Source: Gentiana macrophylla (Eukaryota > Streptophyta > Magnoliopsida > Gentianales > Gentianaceae). Taken from it: 64,000 nucleotides of DNA. Shown one piece after another: positions 24,249 to 35,200 of the stretch (the stretch's first letter is position 1; each line of letters begins with the position of its first letter). The stretch covers positions 185,319,333 to 185,383,332 of the forward strand of contig CM047805.1 of assembly GCA_026214975.1 (NCBI GenBank), written 5' to 3'. The notes beneath the pieces are model-generated. The model ran no database searches. It saw nothing but the letters and a program-made list of their open reading frames with translations, and was not told the DNA's origin. The translations under genes and the position numbers were made by a program.

Positions 24249-25071
24249 TTGGAGTCCATTGACCACCTTTTTATTACTTGTCAATTTGCGCAAAGGGTTT
24301 GGAAGCTAGCAGGTATTAATTGGAGTGCTTTCTTAGAGCCGAACGCCTCGGTTGATCACTCCCACGGGGCGTTGTCGGACCGAATAACTTTTTCTTGTTT
24401 CATTTTATGGTACATTTGCCCGCTGTAACAGATATTTTAAATTCTTATTTTGGTCTCCGGAGGATACGGCTAAGTATGCTAATGAGGCGTGGTCAGACTT
24501 CGAGCAGGCACACCAAGGGGTGAGGGTAAATCCTATTACTTTTTCCTCATCTCCTGCTTGCGAGCGTCTGCACTTGCCGGCGGATGTGGTTAGGGCCTTT
24601 GTCGATGCAGCCTGGAAGCCGGACTCTTGCCTTGCTGGCTATGGCGCAGCTCTTTTTCGGGAGGATGGTACGGTTTGAAGGCTTGGGCGTCCCCGAGATC
24701 GGTTACTAGTTCCGTCTTCGCTGCGGAGGCTCAAGCTTTGCGTTGGTGTCTTAGTAGATGTCATGTAATGGGTATTAAGAACTTGGTTTGCTTTACTGAT
24801 AATTTGTCACTAGCCAACTGTACCGAACTCGGGCAACCTCCCCCTTGTGATTCTGTAACTGTTCTAGAGGACATTAGGCTGATGATTTCTCTTTTTGATT
24901 CATGTCATGTTCTGTACACTGAAAGAGAAAGCAACAATTTAGCCCACTCCCTTGCTGCTTTCTCTTTCAAATCTGATGTAGGTATTTTCTGACATGGTTG
25001 CACTCCGATATGGGCTTGTATTAGCTAATCATTCTATTAATAAATGCTTTTGTTGTCTGTGGAAAAAAAAA

Positions 25072-26564
25072 TAGTATTTAATTAATAAGGGCTTTTGGGC
25101 AATTTTGTTCTGTATAGTGCCACCGACCTTTCTGTAAAAAAAAAAAGAAATTACCACCGGCCTTTCTCTAACCCTAACTCAGTCGCCGTATTCATTCGTC
25201 ATCGTCTTACGTTCTTCCATTTTTCCCATGCGATTCCAGATCCTGAAAAATGGTATAGTTTTATATTAATTCATGCTCGCAGATCTGCTGTAAATCACAA
25301 AACTACGCATATCAGTCTCTGATGGTGGTTTTTTCGTAGGGGTTTAATCATTACTTTATTCAATTCGGTTTGCGGAGCTATGTTGTCCTATTCATGAAAC
25401 AATAATTGTTCTTCTGTGCCTTGGTTTTTTATTTTATTTAATTTAATATAGGGGATGTAGTTGCTTACGTATTATTTTGCAGGTGTTGGGCGAGCTATTG
25501 TAACACTGAATGTCTATTGAATCTTCTGTATCTGCAATTTCTTGTTGCCTACTAAGAAGCCTTCTTGTTGGGTAGAAAGACGTACTGTATCATTTGCTCT
25601 GTCTTCGCCAATTGTGGGTATCTTTGAAGTCTTGGCAGCCGACTAGTTACAACCACTTGTGGGGTGAGTACTTATTGTTGGTTTATAAATTTTATGTGTA
25701 TTATGTGTTTTACATATCAAGTTGATTCTTTAATCCTTTTAATCTTGTACTACCTATTTGCTAGAATAGTGATCTTTGAGTTCCACAACCGTTTGTATGC
25801 TTTTTTTACCCAGAGGTTTACGATTTTTGTTTCATTAGTTTTGTTGGCATGCTGCTGTATTGTTGATGTTCAGTTGTTTGCGTTGGTGTGTGATATGTAG
25901 AGTTGATGTTATGTCATTTGTACATCTATTTTTCAAAGTAAAGGATATGAATATGGTTCTGGTCATATGAATAAATGCATGGCTTTAGCTTCTAATTTTT
26001 CTTCTCGTAATTTTGTTTTTATTTCTCGTAAAAAAATATGGCCAGTCATAAAATATCTAAATTCTCTGTGCATTTAAAGTTTGGATGTCCATTGGTATTC
26101 GTCTTTTCCCCATTGGCTTAGAGAAGCCTATAGGAATAACGTATTAAACTATTTTACATTAATTAATATACTTCCTTTTTTCATAAGAAAAAAGGATCAG
26201 ATCTTAAGCATGTTAGCTTCTTAAGATGGCGGCGTTCGGGTGGGTAGGGCAAAGTGATTGCACATCCACTTCACTTCTCTACATATGTTTTGACTCCCAA
26301 TCGGTTGCTGCACCTTAGTAATACACTTTTCTTTCTGTACATGCTTAATAAGCGAGCGTATGCCAGCACTGTGTGGCTAAGACTTAAAGTTGATTTTATT
26401 GAAGTGATTGATTTGTCTTACAAGTCTTTGGCAATTCCAAAATGCACTATTTTGGCCTTGAAAGTTTTCAAGGATTATCATATCATAGGAACACTTGCTT
26501 TCCTCCACTGGTGTTTCATCAATTGGTCTTGGTAATGTTCAGGGTTGCTTCTTTATACGTGGAC
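25072..26564 (+). other. Probable 5' leader and leader intron of PTH2
   Basis: From about 25130 the sequence looks like a leader (CTAACCCTAACTCAG near 25165). A plausible acceptor TGTTCAG|GGTTG at 26536-26542 would place an intron in the 5' UTR, ending 23 nt before the ATG at 26565. The donor is not certain. Small open frames here have no recognisable domain. Confidence 0.45.
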
Positions 26565-29500
26565 ATGATTCAAGTGACATGGCTCAGCGCCTTGTTGCTT
26601 GCAGTTGTTTGCCTTATTTTAGGATTCTTCTTCGGTTCATGGCATTCTGCTCGTTTGAGATCTTCTTCTAGAGTGCCTACTGACACTGATAAATCTGCCA
26701 TTGGGAAAAAGAAGAACCCGGTGAAACAAACACTTGAAGTTGAAAAGCTGGCTGATATCCTTGAGGATTTCAAAATGGTATGCGTTGTCATTGCGACTTT
26801 GCACTTGAAGTAGGGCGTACATAATTTGGCTGAGCATATGGAACTCTCATTGATCTTTTTCTGATGCAGGTTTTGGTGGTTAGGAATGACTTGAAGATGG
26901 GAAAGGGGAAAATTGCTGCCCAGTGCAGGTATACCTTATCTGACTAATCCCTTTAGACTCTGAAAATGGACTTCCTACATATGTTTCTTGCTTTATGCAT
27001 AATATCGTATTCTAATGGTTTTGATTTCTCACCGACTTGTTAACAACATTCATAGATGGCAGTCTATGTCTTAGACCCTCCACAACAGTGCTTATGTCAT
27101 ATTCCTGACCTTAACTGAAGTTTACTTGTGGTTTTAACCCAACGTCCCATGTATTCCCTTGTCTTCAAAGAGATTACGAAACTCTACTTTTTCTATTCGT
27201 TGCATTTCCTTATTACATCCTATTAGATCTTTTTTAATTACTTAGATTTCTTGTCAATCTACTGGCAGTCATGCAACTTTGGGTCTTTATAAGAAAATCC
27301 TCCATCGGGCACCAAAAGCATTAAACAGGTACCTTTTGAATTTCCAGCAGTTAAGTGAATTGTAGGTGAGTTAAAAATGACCTTTGTTGTTTATATCGTT
27401 CTGATAATCTGCAGGTGGGAAAACTGTGGGCAGGTGAAAGTTGTGGTGAAGATTGAAAGTGAGGATGAGATGCTTGTATTACAGGTCAGTTTTGCTTTTG
27501 CTTGTTGTTCTTAAAAGTCCCTATACTGGTGATGGGTACACCGTAAAACTTGTCCTTATTTCACCCTGTTTTTCTTCCAAATGACAGTACAAACCCCAAT
27601 GGGTAGAGATCTTCCTGTTCCCTGTCAATTTCTTTTGCATCAATTTCTGCAATAAATAAAAATAGATCCTAGGATATGAAACTAGCGTAGTTTGGGATGA
27701 TATCCTCAACAGCTCAATCTTTTTGGGTAGTGGGCATACAAACTGAACCTGCAGGTGTCCTTGCCTCTCTGAGCCAGTCTTTAGTGCAAAACTGGGGACC
27801 GTAGTCCTCCATGCTGGTCACTCTTGTTTTATTCTATGATTCTCAGGAAGCTTTTATGGTGAAAATCCATCAGCATTACATCTGTGTTTATTCATGCCGA
27901 TCTACTGAAAACACCAAGACAAACATATACGCAGCTACAATTGTACAAACCATTTGATAAAGTCACAAGAAAGGGAGGGTATCCAATTCCTTCTAGACTT
28001 TGCACCTTTCTCCTTTTGCTAAACCTTGGTTTATATTCAGCATATTCTCTTTCTTAAGCTCTTAACATGATCCCAAACCCAAAGAGTAAACCGGCATGAA
28101 CATCGTTTCGATCAGTTGTTTCTGGAATTACGAGTTAAGGACGCATTGCAAAATGTTCTCCCCTTCACTCAAACACTCTCCATCAGTATTTCCCCCCGTG
28201 ACACTGCCATGTGTTTATGGCTTTCTGTTCTGTTGCTGAATAAACACTTATACTCCATAAGTAGCTTGATCCGTAGGCCTATATTTTGTAGATTGCTTAC
28301 CCAAATACTTCCACCCAACATTTAGGATTTGCCTTTTTGTGCCACATTTCAGAGGTACATGGAACTTGAGTTATGTGTTAATAAACTGGATTATTGCGAA
28401 GTCTAAAAAATTCTACTGCTGATTTGATGATTTGAGGAGTTGCAGCTATAGGGGCCATAAAGCCATTTCCAGTCTCCTGCATTCCATAGTAGCATTCTTT
28501 TAAGGACAACATAAAAGCTTCTCATAAGCGACCTACTTGATTTTAGGTGATACTCCAAAAGAGGTGTTCTTCCAGCCCCCACCGTTATCATTTTTTCATA
28601 CCCAGATTCTTTGGACAGGAAAGCTTTCTCCAGATCTGAGAGCAAGTATCGTATGCATCAGCAGCGCAAATATCTGATGCTTCAAAATCATGGGATGTAA
28701 ACATCTTTTCCGTAATGTTTCTGATTTGCAGTTAGTGCCCGATGATTTTCAATATTAAAAGCATCAATGTATCCTTCGTTCCAGTAGCTTAAAGAACGTT
28801 GTCATTGCTGATTATTTTGCTCAGGATCTTTGGTATTACGGTCTTCACATTTTATAATTTTTTTTGTCATAAATTTGAACAGGAAAAGGCAAAATCTCTT
28901 AATATACCTACACACATTACAATTGATGCTGGGAGAACTCAGATTGCACCAAGTGAGTATCTCAAGCACCTATTCTCTGTCTTTTCCATTTCCCAATTCC
29001 CAGTAGTCCACATTAAAGTAGTTGATGTTGCATCTTTTAGCTTGACTAAAAAGCACGGGTGTATTGCTCTTGAAGTCTGTAGAAGGGGTAATATTGAGAA
29101 GGTATTGAAATCTTCCAGTTTTTAAGAAACTAAACCGCATTATGGGAGTTGATTCTGCTTGTTTAGATGTGTGTGGTGCTAGATTGGAGTAGGAAGCATC
29201 AACGCCGACGTTCTGCTTTTAGTAAGACAATCACGTCAGTTATAACTTATAAGGCAAACAGGAATGTTTAGAGTTAGTTACTTCACGTGGGACATTATTT
29301 TCATGATTGAATCTTTATGTTGTTGGTCTCCTCTCTTACAAACCTTGTGGGAGGGCTAGGAACCATACTGAGTTTTGTGTTATAGGAACTTGTTAGACAT
29401 TCTCTGTATTTTTATTTGATAGTCTGCTTCAACTTGTTCAATAACTTGATTTGCATATATATATATATATATTGCTGCTATCAAGTCATTCCATAGTGGT

Positions 29501-30086
29501 TGTTGGAATGTATTGCTTTCTGCATATGGTTGTTACTATGCGTCTGTGCTCGGCTAATATATGTGCTCCCTTGTTTTCCAGATTCAAGGACAGTGATGGC
29601 TATTCTTGGTGAGTGGAATTTAATATTCATGGTTTACATCCGTTCAAGAGTTTAAACTATGGTCATTTGTTAAAACTGAAGTTTGAAATCTTAAGAAGTT
29701 AATTCTTAAGTATCTGTGTTGAAATCATATTAATAATAATGTTTGGGGGGTGGCTTTAAGGGCACCCACTAAATCTACCTGGGGCACCACAACAATGTTT
29801 AAAAATAGACATGTAGTGGGTGCCCCTAAGGGCAATGATAGATTTAGCGGGATGCCCTTGTGTCTGAATGTTGAAAATGATTTGTGGGAAAAAAAAATAC
29901 AGACGGAATAACAATTTTTGACAGTAAAGTTGGTTTAAGCTATAATGTTACATCTAAAACCGAGAGACAACTCATGAACTAGATGGCCTTTTCAATTAAT
30001 GAGAGAACATTATGTGTTGTTTGGCTGAATTTGCAGGCCCAGCTGACTTGGTAGATGATGTAAGTGGTGGATTGAAGCTCTTGTAG
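26565..30086 (+). CDS. PTH2: Peptidyl-tRNA hydrolase 2, membrane-anchored
   Basis: Seven coding exons keep phase: 26565-26777, 26870-26928, 27269-27328, 27415-27484, 28883-28952, 29582-29608 and 30037-30086, giving 182 aa. The N-terminus has a hydrophobic segment (about residues 5-24, WLSALLLAVVCLILGFFFG) and a basic linker. The Pth2 domain starts at residue 72 with [21 protein letters not shown], continues with HATLGLYKK, and ends with DAGRTQIAP, ILGPADLVDDVSG and KLL. Known role: releases peptides from prematurely dissociated peptidyl-tRNA; in metazoans Pth2 is at mitochondria and also linked to apoptosis. The ATG at 26565 was chosen because it sits just after a good acceptor; an in-frame ATG at 26535 lies before that acceptor and would probably be intronic. 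Intron 4 is 1.4 kb with no clear content. Confidence 0.93.
29745..29862. mobile_element. Putative MITE in PTH2 intron 6
   Basis: An imperfect inverted repeat pairs AAGGGCACCCACTAAATCTA (from 29758) with the reverse complement of a block ending at 29859 (AAGGGCATCCCGCTAAATCT). The start GGGTGGCTTTAAGGG resembles the end of the Mutator-like MITE at 16117. No target duplication was secured, so the borders are approximate. Confidence 0.5.
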
Positions 30087-30939
30087 TTATTAAAAAAAGA
30101 ATTGGGCTTGGAATGTATGGCACTTGCAGCATCATTCTTGGGCAGAGAATTTTGAATGTCCGATCTTTTCCCTCAAATTAGCATTTTGGCTTCAGAGTAA
30201 GAAAAATCATTGATGATGATGATGTTTTTTTTTCTCCTGATTTTGGAACATTGACAGGAAAGTTAAAAAAAGAAAAGAAAAAGGGGAGCAACACAAACAA
30301 CTGTTCCATATGATTTATCTAAATCTTTGCTTTACTAACATACTAGCCTTGTTTACTCATCTTTAACTAACCCAGACAACATGACCTATTTTTATCGAGT
30401 TACTGTTTATCCTAAAAATTGGGGTGGGGAAAGCTACTTCAGGCTAAGAAATGAATAGAAGAGGGGGGAGACCAAAGCAATGGTGTCACCAAACTAAAAC
30501 ACTTGTGCCAAAATAATTGAGCTTCCCTTCTTTATCAGCTGTGTGTGGCCTTTCGTTGCAACAAACCAGAACACTCACTGGACGGATAAATGTAGGATGC
30601 CCTGACTTCAAACTATAAAGTATTCCACCAAACGGGAAAAATTACCGCCAAAAGGTCCACAACTATTCTCTTTGGAGTTTATTGTTGCACCTATTGGTAT
30701 AATATGAAACATTTGTTATGTAAGAATATAATGAAATGCAGTGAGATAATAGGAATAGAATGAAGTCTAATAAAATATACTTATTTCATTATTGATATTG
30801 ATATCTGAAAGAATAAAATGATACAAATTCTATATATATGACACATTGAACGGTAAATAAGACATTGTAGAATGATAAAGTTAGGTGAGGTGGAATATGT
30901 TAGTGTGTGTAAAGTAAGACACAAGGGTAGAGATAGAGT
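30087..30939. other. PTH2 3' flank
   Basis: It holds the probable PTH2 3' UTR (to about 30240) followed by AT-rich DNA. No gene is seen. From 30715 the base pattern resembles the outer flank of the adjoining asymmetric array. Confidence 0.4.
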
Positions 30940-31830
30940 TAGGTAGGGTGGGGCAGCTTACCCCCTTTTACCACCCATCTTTACCCTACCATACTCTACC
31001 ATCTTTCCTTACCACCAAATCCCACCCTATCACCCTACCATCCCTCACCTCTTTACCCATTGTTTCTTGTGCTACCATACCTTACCATCCAAACCTTCCC
31101 CACCCACTTACCCACCTTACCTTATCGCCATAGCCTAGCGTACCTTACTTACCATCAAACCTACACCTCCCCATCCTACACTACTTTACTCCACAACCTT
31201 ATCATCAAAACATCACCCCATTATATTTTACCCCACCCAGACTCTACCTTTCCACCACCCTACCCTACCACCCCTTAACTTGCTACTCCACTCTCTTACC
31301 TAGCCCTACCCCACCCTAACCTACCCAACCTCCCTTTTTATTTTACCTTACCTTGCCACACATCTTATCATACTTAACTATATTGTTCACAACCATACAC
31401 TATATTACCTCACCTACATTACCTTACCCCATCTACCTCACCCTATCATTCCACATCCTACCCCGCCGCACCCTACCTCTTCAGCCACCCCGCCTTACCA
31501 TACTCTACCACCTTTTGTCCACCCCTTCATTTTCCTATCTTACTTTACCTCACCGTACCCTACCCACTAATGCATCTTACCCTACCATACGTTACCACAT
31601 GTACCCTACCTTATCACATTTAGACATCCACCCTACCATATCCAACTTTACCCACCACATACCCTACCCTTTCTCACTACCACCCAACTTACTCTACTTA
31701 TTCGACCCAACTTAACCTTCCCGGACACCCTACCATACCTAATCATAACCTATATTACCCCACCATACTTACCTTATAACCCCACTTCATTCCAACCCCA
31801 ACACCTATTCTACTTCATTCCACCCCATTT
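30940..31830 (+). repeat. C-rich degenerate minisatellite-like array (copy 1)
   Basis: About 870 bases on the + strand are made almost only of C, T and A in loose CCCTACC / TTACC / CCACC units; G is nearly absent. A short G-rich arm (about 30890-30955) precedes it, switching at about 30955. Open frames here are by-products of the base bias. Units are related in spirit to the telomere repeat CCCTAAA but are not that repeat. Confidence 0.85.
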
Positions 31831-32265
31831 CGTCACCCACATAAAATAGATGAGATTAAATAGATGAGATTAATAGCTAGTTTGAAAGAATCTATTTTAT
31901 TGATTTTTTTCTATATGGAAATCAATAAAACAAAATTAAAAAAAAAAGTGTAAGCTACACATGAATACCCAACCAAAAGTCTAAAAAAAATATAGAAATC
32001 AATTAATAACCAATTACGTATAGGCTACACATGGCAAATTTTATCCTGATACTGGTTCAAGTATAACTTGGTGATACAGGAATAATAGTAAATTAAAAAA
32101 ATAGATGCTTTAAAATATTTATTCCAAAATTTTACATGTATGCCATTATTTTAAAAACTTCTATTGATTGAATAGATATGACATGGTGGAGTTGCACCAC
32201 CATAAAACTACTCGCTATACACATTGATACCCAACCAAGAAAAAGCGTGTAAACTAAAAATTAAT
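31831..32265. other. AT-rich spacer downstream of the glycosyltransferase gene
   Basis: No gene is visible. It includes a tandem AAATAGATGAGATTA-type duplication at about 31845-31875 and the probable 3' UTR of the antisense glycosyltransferase. Confidence 0.4.
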
Positions 32266-35200
32266 CTAAACGCTACCTGTAGCCATTTTGAGAGTACTCC
32301 TTCGAATCCATAATTCATACATAACCATGTGGAAAGCATCAAAATCTACAGGAACTCCATGCCATTGAAAATGTTTCCTCACTCTCACTACATTTCTCTG
32401 CATTTCCATATAATTCTCATTGCTTATCTCCTCTTGCAGTATTTTCTTGAGCAATAAAACATCCATTGACGATACCACCACCGAGAAGCTCTTCCAGTTC
32501 AGCACGTCAACGAACGGAAGATCATAGTAGTCCGCCATTATCACCGGCACACAACCGTAGTATATAGCATCTGTAACCCTGGCCGTATTTACTTCAAACC
32601 CTTTTGCGTGGATGCAGAATTTGCTCCCTAATAGCGCTTCGGAGTATGGCGTTTTTAATCTGGTGGCGTGAATTGAAAGATCCGAGTCGTTTCCCCAAGT
32701 TTTGACTAGGGATTTTCTCTCCCGGGAATTCATTGCTCCGGCGTAAAAAGCCAGTTTGTTTCTAATTGATTGTGTGGAGAGAGCTGTCGGGTCCGGGTCT
32801 TTTGTTCTGGGCCAGATTTGTGGGACTGAAACATCTTTATGAGGGATATAACCAGGTAGAAAATAGCTAGAAGAACAGACTACTTGTATGGCATTTAATT
32901 TCACTTGCTCTGCTTTCTCCATCGCCGACCGTCCGACGGAATGGCAAGCCACATAGAAGTGATCGGCGCCGCCGGTTCTGTTCCAATAAGGGTAAGTTTT
33001 ACTGATATTTGAAATGTAACCCCTAATGAATTTGGGTATTCCACCAACTCCGACCCGTTTGTCATTTCTCAAAGTTGCTATTGAAAAGGGAAGGTAAAAT
33101 AGATGGGCTTTTTCCGGGTTTTTTGTGATGAAATGGCTCTTGAAAAGGGATTTCTTGAAGTAACTTTCACTGGCGTAGTTTCCGGTGGGGTCGGATTTTG
33201 GCCGGGAGAAGACATTTGTGAAGGGATCGTCTGGTTGATGAGGATAAACGAAGATCTTCAAGGTTCGATTCATTTCTTTGTAGTCTTCCATAAAGAGTTC
33301 CTCGTCGTGGAACACATTTTTGCTATCTGCGACTTCTCCTGCATGTGGTTTGACAAGTTTTACCATTAATTATTATCTAACTCAGTGAATATACTGAGAA
33401 AAATGCGCAGGTCCGGTAGTTTGTTTGTTTTTATTTTTTAATGCATCTCGCTTCTTCACCGATGCCCCTAACATTGAAAAAGCTCAAAGTCAAACCTTTG
33501 TCCTGATTAACAGTCATGATCCGAGCTGAATACCAATAGTCAGGCCAGTAGGTTACAAATACCGGTGGCTTTAAGGGTTAAAAAAGTAATGATAGAGTTA
33601 CTCTCTCACATCTACAGTATTTTTACACTCAATATAATCTTGTAGTTGTGATTTTTTTAAGTTTTTTTTACTTTTTTACCAGTGAAAAAGATGATAATGA
33701 TGTAAAAATTTTATAGACCGTACGATTACAGAAGTAACTCTATCATTCTCCAAAAAAAAAAAAAAAAAAAAGTTTCCCATTTAACGAATTAAGAAAAAGA
33801 AAAAACATGTGTACACCGTACATAAAGGTGAGAGATTTACTTTCCAATCTTCTACGGTGTTCATACGCGGATTAGTTGTATAATACATATGAATCTATGT
33901 TTTGAAAGTTGAATTTTCATTTAATAATCGACTTTCAAAAGATCGGACGTGATAAACGACTTTGGAAAATCTATTTCTTAGACTTTTCTATCGATTTTCA
34001 AAGGTTGATTGCATATACTGTATGGTAAATATGATGCATCATAAGCAATTCATTCGAAGTCCTATCTATGCCTTCAACAAAAAAATGTGTTCCACAAAAT
34101 TCATCGGGTATAGATAGTCAAAGTTTTATCCAGACAGAGCTTAAATTTATGAATTTAGATCGTCTCAGAAAATAGCTAGAATTTGAAAGTGAAGTTAACT
34201 TCCTCTCAGAAAATAGCTAGAATTTGGAAAAGAAAATAAAAATCTTTAATCTTTAGTTTATGTTTGTTTTTTATCTTTAGTTTTTCCCTCAAAAGCTAGA
34301 AACCTGGCTTTTATGAGTTTTCGAAGGTATTCTATGAAATAAAAATTGTTTTGTTAAAAAAATAGTAAATATGACCATTAACATTGTTCAGGTAAAAAAT
34401 AAACACTCTCTAAATAAATCGATAGAGGTACTTCTAAATTCTAACTAAATATTATTTCAACATAATCTCCTCAGTCTCCTAAAAAAAACAAAAAAAAACA
34501 TAATCTCCTCAGATATTTTTATTCTTGTTTTACAACCATAATAGAGTGTTGCGTGCAGATTTTGTGTAGATTTCTTTTGGAGCAACTCTATTAACTTTCC
34601 ACGTAAAGTCTACTCCAATATATATCTAATAATTTTGAAAGATTTTATAATTTTTTCAATTATTTTTACATATGAAAAAATATGTGTTTAAATGGTGTTG
34701 GATATGTATTTGTGTAAAGTTTTGAGATATATTTATCAACATGTAATTCATACTATCGAAATTGAGTTTGACGGTCGCTTGTTAATATAAAATTTTACAT
34801 GCATAAGTGTTTACGAGAAAAGAAGTTTGTAAATTTTGGTGCTAAAGACAAAAATTATAAATGAAATTTCTAAGAACAAAAGAATATAAATAAATAAATA
34901 AAGAGAAACGTTATAGTGAGCCATGATTCTGTCACGTTCTAACCATAAATGATCTCTCAAGTATGAGCTAAGTAGTATCCAACGGTAGATTTAAAAACTA
35001 CGCTGTTTTATTAATAATATCTAAAAAAACACTTATAATTGAGAAGATTTTTGCTCTGTTGTAGTTGGTATTCTTTAATGTTTTTCAACCGGATGTTTAA
35101 TTTCATGTATGTTGAAAGTCCAATGGAAAATTCTAAATTAGTGGATGAATTATAGCATGGAGTATCATAAAGCATATTCAAAATAAATAATGTGCTCATT

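Larger units (their letters stand above)
20584..24992 (+). pseudogene. LINE ORF2 remnant (endonuclease, RT, RNase H)
   Basis: The endonuclease begins RIMVWNCQGAGS and includes FMSETK and IAGDFNDI. A TAG at 21184-21186 stands just before the RLDRVLA block. A stop near 21478 and a compressed stretch before PDGLSPSFFKN suggest a deletion at the endonuclease/RT joint. RT (21553-22566) has LKLDVSKAFDRVEW, RGIRQGDPLSP and the catalytic FADDSLIF. A 1-nt frameshift near 22562 and a TGA at about 23006 (Trp expected) follow. zf-RVT is at about 23300-23480, then a hAT insertion. RNase H (24600-24992) keeps VDAAW, AAEAQALRW and FTDN. Confidence 0.9.
18950..25071 (+). mobile_element. L1-type LINE, near full length, broken
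   Basis: It starts at about 18950 with a leader, followed by ORF1 (from 19181), ORF2 (from 20584) and a 3' tail ending in poly-A at 25063-25071. ORF2 has endonuclease, reverse transcriptase, zf-RVT and RNase H in the plant L1 order. Frameshifts, stops, an apparent deletion between endonuclease and RT, and a 767-bp hAT insertion (23482-24248) disable it. The 5' border is approximate and no target duplication was secured. Its tail ends less than 100 bp from the probable leader of PTH2. Confidence 0.9.

Noticed and set aside
30948..31715. Three Pro/Tyr/His/Leu-rich frames in the C-rich array
   Set aside because: A stop-poor base bias (no G) creates them; there is no protein-like composition or domain.
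30955..31830. Interstitial telomere tract
   Set aside because: The units are CCCTACC/TTACC variants, not runs of CCCTAAA, so a telomere origin is not supported.
33103..33369. 88-codon sense frame over glycosyltransferase exon 2
   Set aside because: It is antisense to strongly conserved exostosin sequence.
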